52,513 nt of DNA from SpSt-600 sp042408195. GTDB taxonomy: Bacteria; Chloroflexota; Anaerolineae; SpSt-600. The stretch is taken from contig JBHOQL010000086.1 in the NCBI GenBank assembly GCA_042408195.1, forward strand, positions 1-52,513, in the 5' to 3' direction. The translations under genes and the position numbers were made by a program. The notes below the pieces were generated by a model, which saw only the letters and a program-made list of their open reading frames with translations, was not told where the DNA came from and ran no database searches. This document shows positions 47,557 through 52,513 of the stretch, one piece after another (the first letter of the stretch is position 1; each line of letters opens with the position of its first letter).

Positions 47557-48759
47557 CTAAACCCAAACTCCTGGTATCGATTCCCCGCAATATTTACATT
47601 TGCCATTCACCAGATAATAGCCGGCCACGTTGAAGCCAAAGCGAGCTATTATCAGCTCACCACACTTCGGACAGTAAGTACTGTTCCACTTGTGACCAGG
47701 CACATTTCCCACATATGCAAACTTTATACCTTCTTCAGTGGCAATCTCCCTGGCCATTTCCAGAGTTTCTACTGGCGTGGGTGGTAAATGAGTTAGCTTA
47801 TACATCGGGAAGAAGCGGGAAAAATGGGTGGGGACATCAGGTCCCAGGTTTTCCACAATCCAGCGGCACAGCCCTCTTATTTGCTCCTCTGAATCGTTTA
47901 GAGTAGGCACTATGAGGTTCACTATCTCCAGGTGAACTCCCTCCTCTTTGATTATCTTCATTGCATTCAGAACGGGCTGAAGGGTGCCGAAGCAAACTTT
48001 GCGGTAGAATTCTTCGCTGTAGCCTTTGAAGTCAATCTTTATAGCATCTACGATCCGGCAAAGCTGGCGGAGGGGTTCTGGGTTTACATAGCCGGCACTT
48101 ATGACGATGTTCTTTATCCCCCTGGGTCTAGCCAGCCGGGCTATATCGCACATGTATTCGTAGAAAATGACGGGTTCAGTATAAGTAAAGGCTATAGAAG
48201 AACTGCCGAGCTTTTCCGCCAAAAGTACCAATTCTTCCGGGGAAAGGTCGTAATTTTCGGTCTTCTCGGGAGGGACTTGAGATATGCTCCAGTTCTGGCA
48301 GTAGAGGCAATGGAGGTTGCAGCCGGCCGTAGCCAATGATAGGGCCATGGTTCCCGGTAAGAAGTGATAGAAAGGTTTTTTCTCTATAGGGTCATTGTGA
48401 ACGGCACAGGGATTACCGTATACCATGGTATAAAGCTTCCCCCCTTTGTTCTCCCGGACCCTGCAGTCACCCCGGCGTCCTTCACTTATAAGGCAACCTT
48501 TAGGGCATAGCTGACATTTCACATAATTGCCTTTGTGCGGGATATGACAGTAAAGGGTACGGGAAGGTTCAGGAGATGTATGACAGCGGGCGCACTCAGT
48601 TGTCTCTTTCCCACCGGGGATATAATATAGAGCTTCCTGAGCATTAGGGGGAAAATCCGGAGAAGCTCCGGCTCTATGCATTTCTCTGAATAAAGGGGCA
48701 AGTCCTACTGCCCCTGCAGCTGCTGTCATTATCTTAATAAAGTTTCGCCTGCTTATCAT
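47557..48759 (-). CDS. Radical SAM protein of the AmmeMemoRadiSam/PflA-like group with a Tat signal
   Basis: The protein has 400 residues from the ATG at 48759 (GGAGGGG upstream). It begins MISRRNFIKIMTAAAGAVGL, an SRRNFIK twin-arginine signal with an Ala-rich hydrophobic core. A Cys pair ECARCHTS precedes CQLCPKGC. Next comes the radical SAM motif AGCNLHCLYCQNWSIS, then FTYTEPVIFYEYM, IKIDFKGYSEEF and VNLIVPTLNDS. A C-terminal rubredoxin-like zinc ribbon follows (CPKCGELI and CKYCGES). This matches the AmmeMemoRadiSam-system radical SAM protein. A Tat signal on a radical SAM enzyme is unusual, since these usually need cytosolic reductants. AMMECR1 and MEMO partners are not in the window. Confidence 0.85.
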   Translation of the reverse strand: MISRRNFIKIMTAAAGAVGLAPLFREMHRAGASPDFPPNAQEALYYIPGGKETTECARCHTSPEPSRTLYCHIPHKGNYVKCQLCPKGCLISEGRRGDCRVRENKGGKLYTMVYGNPCAVHNDPIEKKPFYHFLPGTMALSLATAGCNLHCLYCQNWSISQVPPEKTENYDLSPEELVLLAEKLGSSSIAFTYTEPVIFYEYMCDIARLARPRGIKNIVISAGYVNPEPLRQLCRIVDAIKIDFKGYSEEFYRKVCFGTLQPVLNAMKIIKEEGVHLEIVNLIVPTLNDSEEQIRGLCRWIVENLGPDVPTHFSRFFPMYKLTHLPPTPVETLEMAREIATEEGIKFAYVGNVPGHKWNSTYCPKCGELIIARFGFNVAGYYLVNGKCKYCGESIPGVWV

Positions 48760-48787
48760 AACCCTTACCCCTCCGATACCTCCACTC

Positions 48788-49243
48788 TTATGCACGTTCT
48801 CCCTTTCTTCTTGAGCTGCCTCTCCTCGAGAAACCAATCCGCCGGAGAAGGGAGTACATACCCCAGTAGGAGTAATTCACCCCGAAGCTCTCCCTAACCC
48901 AGGCGATGGCTTCTTTGGTGCCGGTTAGAGATCCTTTCCCCAGTTCTTCCCCGAGCTTAGCGATCTGGTCCTCGGAGAGAAAAGGTGTGCGGCCTTTTAG
49001 GTTGCCCCTGCGCCGGGCTATTAATTCTCCTGTGCCACCCTCTCTGTACCAAGAAAGCCATCTGCTGATCGTTCGGTAGTGGACACCTATTAACCATGCC
49101 ACCTGGCCGAGTTTGTATCCCTGCCTTACAAGCCATAAAGCCTGCAGACGTCTCTGGGCGTCTGGATTGTTCTCTCTGCGGTACAAGTTTTGCAAAACTT
49201 TCGCCTCCTCTCTCCACACTATCCTTAGCTTCCGTCCCCTCAT
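48788..49243 (-). pseudogene. N-terminal fragment of an IS630-like transposase
   Basis: The 151-residue open frame is the helix-turn-helix part of an IS630 family transposase. It has LQALWLVRQGYKLGQVAWLI, GVHYRTISRWLSWYREGG and a second winged-helix segment WVRESFGVNYSYWGMYSLL. The DDE catalytic half that should follow is missing; 28 bp after its stop the radical SAM gene begins. It is either a solo HTH remnant or half of a split transposase whose second part has been lost. No inverted repeats were identified. Confidence 0.8.
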
Positions 49244-49249
49244 GGCCTC

Positions 49250-50017
49250 TCAGAAAATGTAAAGAGTTTCAAGGGTTAACCTTCTGGCAAGCCATCCTGT
49301 GCCCATTAGCGAAAAAAGCATAACCCCCATTATCAGGGTGATCACGATCCATGACATGCGTCCTTTCCACCGAGGCAGAGCCCGGATGTGGAAGTAGAGA
49401 GTGGCCATAAGCCAGAGGGTGAGGGTCCATATCTCCTTCAAACCCCATCCCCAGAAACTTCCCCAGGTGAATAGGCCCCACAGAGCCCCGGTAAGCATAG
49501 AAAGAGTCAGAGCAATATAACCTACGGCCATTTCCCCAGCAAGCTCTTGGGGCTCTTGCCCTGGCTCTAAGATTGCTGCCAGGGAAGTGGCTCCTGCTAC
49601 CAGAAAGGCCCCATACGCAATGGATGCGGTAAAGGTATGGAGCTGGAACCAGACGCTGTTGAAAGCCGGTGGGGGAGGGGGAGGTGCAGCAACAAGGGAC
49701 TCCTTACCCCACAGAGCCAGCAATGCAAAGATAATGGGTGCCATCCATCCGGTTCCTTTGTTTTGAATCGTTAATTCGGCCAAAAGGTGAATCAAAGCGG
49801 CAAAACTTAAAGTTAGAAGGAGAAATTCCTCGGGTGTTGATAAAGGCCAATAACTAGCTCTTAATCCATAACTTATGAGCACTGCGGACCAAAGCAAACT
49901 TCCAGCCAACTCCGTGCTTAGGGCAAATGCAGGGCTCTTTCCCTTGTGCAACGCGAACCACCACATTATTCCGGCCAAGCACCAGCCTGCTACAGCACCG
50001 TAGAAAAGCGTCAGCAA
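49250..50017 (-). CDS. CcsA/ResC-like heme-handling membrane protein
   Basis: The 255-residue polytopic protein has about eight hydrophobic spans. Near residue 185 it has TWGSFWGWGLKEIWTLTLWL, corresponding to the WGxYWxWDPKExW heme-binding WWD region of cytochrome c assembly proteins (CcsA, CcmC, CcmF). Two conserved His are visible at LHTFTASIAYGAF and LYFHIRA. The usual WDPKE reads WGLKE. It starts with TTG after GAGGATAGA and overlaps nothing. The upstream HAD gene ends 1 bp before it, so the two are co-transcribed. The CcsB/ResB partner is absent here. Confidence 0.82.
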   Translation of the reverse strand: MLTLFYGAVAGWCLAGIMWWFALHKGKSPAFALSTELAGSLLWSAVLISYGLRASYWPLSTPEEFLLLTLSFAALIHLLAELTIQNKGTGWMAPIIFALLALWGKESLVAAPPPPPPAFNSVWFQLHTFTASIAYGAFLVAGATSLAAILEPGQEPQELAGEMAVGYIALTLSMLTGALWGLFTWGSFWGWGLKEIWTLTLWLMATLYFHIRALPRWKGRMSWIVITLIMGVMLFSLMGTGWLARRLTLETLYIF

Positions 50018-50018
50018 T

Positions 50019-50813
50019 CTATCCTCTCCTCAAAACTTCTGCCAATTCCCTAACGCTCTTAAAGACGAAATCAGGCTTCAATTCGGCTGAAGCCAGAAAT
50101 TGATCATCGGTAACACCGGAAAGCACGAGGATGCTCTTCAAGCCTGCTTGTTGGGCTCCCAATATGTCCGTCTCCAATCTATCACCCACTACGGCTGTTT
50201 TTTCGGGAGTGCTTCCCAAGCGCTTGAGGGCTATCTCAAATATAAGAGGAGACGGCTTCCCCACGACAACCGGCTTTACGCCCGTAGAAGCTTCCAGTGC
50301 GGCAAGAATAGCTCCGTTACCTGGATAAAGCCCTTCCTCCATAGGTAAAGTCTTATCGGGGTTGGTGCCTATAAAAGTGGCACCCGCCCTTATCGCCAGC
50401 GCAGCCTCCTTGAGTTTTTCATAAGTTAGATTAAAATCAATACCCACCACCACGAAATCCACATTTCTGTCATTGGCGAGGACAAACCCTTCGGCTAACA
50501 GGGCCTCCCTTATGCCGTCCATGCCGATCAGGAAAACCTTAGCCCCCGTTTTAGCGGTGGAGCGCAAGTATTGAGCAGTAGCCAAAGCCGAAGTAAAAAT
50601 CTTATCTTGCTGAACTTTTATCCCCATTCTTGCCAACTTGGCTTCGTATTGGGCTGGTGTTAGGGAGGAGTTGTTGGTAAGAAGCAAGAAACTACGGCCG
50701 GTTTCTTCTAAGGTTGATATGAACTCTACTGCCCCGGGGATGAGGGTATTGCCTCTGTAGAGCACTCCATCCATATCTATGATAAAAGCGCTGATTTCCT
50801 CAAGGCTCGCCAT
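50019..50813 (-). CDS. HAD-IIA family phosphatase (NagD/PNPP-like)
   Basis: The 264-residue enzyme has motif I FIIDMDGVLYRGNTLIPGA (nucleophile Asp), motif II LLLTNNSSLTPAQY, a C2-type cap containing GIDFNLTYEKLKEAAL and TNPD, and motifs III/IV KPSPLIFEIAL and VVGDRLETDILGAQQAG. This is the subclass that includes NagD and p-nitrophenyl phosphatases and acts on sugar phosphates, nucleotides or phosphoglycolate. The substrate is not predictable from sequence. The next gene starts 1 bp after its stop. Confidence 0.92.
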   Translation of the reverse strand: MASLEEISAFIIDMDGVLYRGNTLIPGAVEFISTLEETGRSFLLLTNNSSLTPAQYEAKLARMGIKVQQDKIFTSALATAQYLRSTAKTGAKVFLIGMDGIREALLAEGFVLANDRNVDFVVVGIDFNLTYEKLKEAALAIRAGATFIGTNPDKTLPMEEGLYPGNGAILAALEASTGVKPVVVGKPSPLIFEIALKRLGSTPEKTAVVGDRLETDILGAQQAGLKSILVLSGVTDDQFLASAELKPDFVFKSVRELAEVLRRG

Positions 50814-50841
50814 TTTTCGCCCTTTTATACATGCTTAGGTA

Positions 50842-50870
50842 ATTATAAATCAAGGAAGAAAGCGCAGCAA
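50842..50870 (-). promoter_or_regulatory. Promoter of the HAD-CcsA-like unit
   Basis: On the minus strand TTGCTG (50865-50870) and TATAAT (50842-50847) are 17 bp apart. The ATG at 50813 lies about 22 nt after the predicted start. Confidence 0.72.
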
Positions 50871-50938
50871 CTCGGGCTTCTGGCCTACGTAGCCTGAGAG
50901 TTCTCTTGGCTTACAGAATCTATCCACCTTCCCATAGG

Positions 50939-50967
50939 TTGACGCCCGTGCGCTCTTCTGTTAAAAT
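50939..50967 (+). promoter_or_regulatory. Promoter of the polytopic glycosyltransferase-like gene
   Basis: TTGACG (50939-50944) and TAAAAT (50962-50967) are 17 bp apart. The leader of about 54 nt includes GGAGGG (50981-50986) and a hairpin CAGGAG-atgct-CTCCTG (51002-51018). Confidence 0.7.
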
Positions 50968-51027
50968 CAAGTCAAAATCTGGAGGGTTTGGGGTATTCTT
51001 TCAGGAGATGCTCTCCTGCTTTTCGTA

Positions 51028-52326
51028 ATGGTCCTGGCCAGGGTGAGGATTGACACCCTTGCCCAGCTTGTTCTTCCCCAGCGCCATCAGGATGTAGCTT
51101 CCTTACCCTTCACGAACCTGCTCCTAAGCCCAAAGGCCCAGGAACTCCTCAGGGACTGGCTTACGGACCCTATTACTCTCCTGCTTATTTCCCTGGCCTT
51201 CGGTCTTCTGGTTCTCTATTTCGCGGTGGATATGCTGAGGCCTCAGCTTTATGGTCTCAAGTTGGGGATAATTTACGGGATTATTTTCTCCACAATAATA
51301 GCTGAAGCCCTGCTTATGGTGATGCTCAGGCACCAGGCTGGACCGGCCTCTTACACCCACGATGGCGGAGTCATCCAAACTGAGGAGGCTATCAAATTCT
51401 TGCAGACAGGAAAAAACCCTTATGTTGAGGATTACACCGATACACCAATGGCCGAGTGGGGCTTGGATTATAAGACGGCCCTTTACCATTATCCATATTT
51501 GCCTTGGACTTTCCTTTTTTCCTTGCCCTTTTATTGGGCTCTTGAGGCTTCGCTGGGTTGGTACGACCAGCGTTTTGTCTACCTCTTGCTTTTTGTCCTG
51601 ACCTTAGCTATAGTGCCCTCCCTGGCCTCCAAGCCCGAGGACAGGTTGAAATTGGTGGCTGTGCTTGGCCTCAATCCCATCATGGGAAGCGATGTGATTT
51701 TCGGCCAGAACGATTCTTTTGTTCTGTTTTGGGTTGTGTTAAGTCTGTGGTTTCTCGCAAAGGGTAAAGTGATCGCTTCCTCTGTATCGTTGGCTTTAGC
51801 TTGTGCTTCCAAGCCTACCGCCTGGTTCTTCGTGCCATTTTATTTTCTCTATCTTTGGAGAAAAACTGGCCGATTAGGCTTATTTTTTCATCCTGCGTTG
51901 GCTTTTGTCCTAATATTTTCGGCCATCGTGATTCCCTTTTTCCTCTGGAATCCTGACGCTATGGTTGACGATGTATGGCGGTGGGCGGCTGGAACCGCGA
52001 AAGTATCATATCAAATCAGGGGTTGGGGGGTGGCTAACTTTATATTAGCCCTTGGGCTTGTGGAATCCCGCTTGAGTTATTTCCCCTTCTGGATTTTTGA
52101 GCTAATATTTGTTTTACCTCTGGCTCTGACCTTGGTGTTTCGCTTGTATCAGAAGCCTTCCCTTAGAAATGCCCTTTGGGCTTACGGCCTTACTCTTTTC
52201 ACCTTTTTCTACTTCTCCCGCTTCCTCAACGAAAATTACCTTGGCTATATTCTTGCCATCCTGGCCCTTGGCTACTGGCTCAGTGATTCTTCTCTTACGA
52301 AGATAACTGCGAGGGAGTCCTCATAA
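51028..52326 (+). CDS. Polytopic glycosyltransferase-like (GT87/DUF2029-type) membrane protein
   Basis: The protein has 432 residues from the ATG with about nine to ten spans. It has an early outside loop with THDGGVIQTEEAIKFLQTGK and NPYVEDY, then YHYPYLPWTFLFSLPFYWAL, VIFGQNDSFVLFWVVLSLWFL and SKPTAWFFVPFYFLYLWRK. The NPY and GQxDS patterns fit GT87-like lipid-linked sugar transferases that build envelope glycans. The donor and acceptor are unknown. The start is uncertain: GGAGGG lies 8 nt before an in-frame ATT (50995), and the added residues (GDALLLFVMVL) look like part of a membrane span. The AGGAG nearest the ATG is 20 nt away. It overlaps the convergent right-edge gene by 55 bp. Confidence 0.78.
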   Translation: MVLARVRIDTLAQLVLPQRHQDVASLPFTNLLLSPKAQELLRDWLTDPITLLLISLAFGLLVLYFAVDMLRPQLYGLKLGIIYGIIFSTIIAEALLMVMLRHQAGPASYTHDGGVIQTEEAIKFLQTGKNPYVEDYTDTPMAEWGLDYKTALYHYPYLPWTFLFSLPFYWALEASLGWYDQRFVYLLLFVLTLAIVPSLASKPEDRLKLVAVLGLNPIMGSDVIFGQNDSFVLFWVVLSLWFLAKGKVIASSVSLALACASKPTAWFFVPFYFLYLWRKTGRLGLFFHPALAFVLIFSAIVIPFFLWNPDAMVDDVWRWAAGTAKVSYQIRGWGVANFILALGLVESRLSYFPFWIFELIFVLPLALTLVFRLYQKPSLRNALWAYGLTLFTFFYFSRFLNENYLGYILAILALGYWLSDSSLTKITARESS

Positions 52327-52513
52327 ACTTTGTGCCACTCTTTCTTTAACTCAAGGCAGCGGGCTACGGGGGCAGTCCTTTCTATGACGACAATTTTTAC
52401 ATCGTGCTTTTCCAGGATCTGTTCCCAACCATCCTCGGCCCTAAATGCCCGGATGAATTCACCCAGAATTTTGTCCCCGTAGAGGTCAGTCCTCCCGTCC
52501 ACAAAGACCCGGC
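52272..52513 (-). CDS. C-terminal part of a gene entering from the right edge
   Basis: An open frame runs leftward from the window edge to a stop at 52272. Its last 80 residues read RVFVDGRTDLYGDKILGEFI, then DGWEQILEKHDVKIVVIERT and LAVIFVREE. The VFVDGRTDLYG block is, from memory, the start of the soluble C-terminal tail of large Chloroflexota membrane proteins. This would be the end of a polytopic envelope protein whose 5' part lies outside. An internal GTG at 52502 is not the real start. Confidence 0.6.
   Translation of the reverse strand, partial: RVFVDGRTDLYGDKILGEFIRAFRAEDGWEQILEKHDVKIVVIERTAPVARCLELKKEWHKVYEDSLAVIFVREESLSQ

Overview
The window looks like a chromosomal segment of a Chloroflexota bacterium, most probably a thermophilic Anaerolineae-like lineage. 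The evidence is: secreted proteins with long Thr-Pro linkers; a 929-residue extracellular protein ending in the 'VYLPLVLKNY'-type tail common in this phylum; a DUF2298/Chlor_Arch_YYY membrane protein; a tungsten-type radical SAM maturase; lipoprotein-type substrate-binding proteins; and many sigma70-like promoters, mostly with exact 17-bp spacing. No rRNA, tRNA, CRISPR array or prophage was seen.

Layout. 0-3.2 kb: the 5' end of a J-domain gene leaves the left edge, followed by a decayed ISKra4-like transposase and a stand-alone SPASM radical SAM protein. 3.2-14 kb is housekeeping: argS and DUF72 (+); unknown gene, trmD and recN (-); an ANTAR response regulator overlapping hemW (+); rpmB, 59 codons with a GTG start (+); rlmN-rpe and a zinc membrane protease (-). 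14-20.5 kb is an envelope/secretome run: parvulin lipoprotein, helical-repeat membrane protein, two Thr-Pro linker proteins (one with an LAATG sortase-like tail) and the Asp-box protein. 20.5-28 kb: CooC-like ATPase overlapping a GH15-like gene, then an oligopeptide ABC transporter (dppA-B-C without ATPases) behind a consensus promoter and a structured leader, then an alpha/beta hydrolase (-). 28-36 kb: YYY protein, mutS2, trmI (-), then an intergenic zone holding a candidate 6S RNA (-) and an attenuator-like terminator ahead of zinc-ribbon protein, menG and a second methyltransferase. 36-43.4 kb: inositol-1-phosphate synthase (-) and a complete livK-H-M-G-F operon ending in alr. 43.5-52.5 kb: PdtaS-like histidine kinase, a GH114-GH5 fusion lipoprotein (-), ecfT, a Tat-signal radical SAM enzyme, an IS630 fragment, a CcsA-like protein and a HAD phosphatase (all -), a polytopic glycosyltransferase-like protein (+), and the 3' end of a gene entering from the right edge (-).

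How it fits together. The kinase at 43.5 kb and the ANTAR regulator at 9.3 kb are the two halves expected of a PdtaS/PdtaR-type system, which acts on nascent RNA rather than promoters. The window also has several RNA-level control candidates: the 6S-like RNA, the structured dppA leader with alternative pairing of the Shine-Dalgarno sequence, the terminator hairpin before the zinc-ribbon operon, and intercistronic hairpins behind both substrate-binding protein genes. I found no wholly new multi-gene system. The most promising unexplained items are these RNA elements, the GH114-GH5 fusion and the exported radical SAM enzyme.
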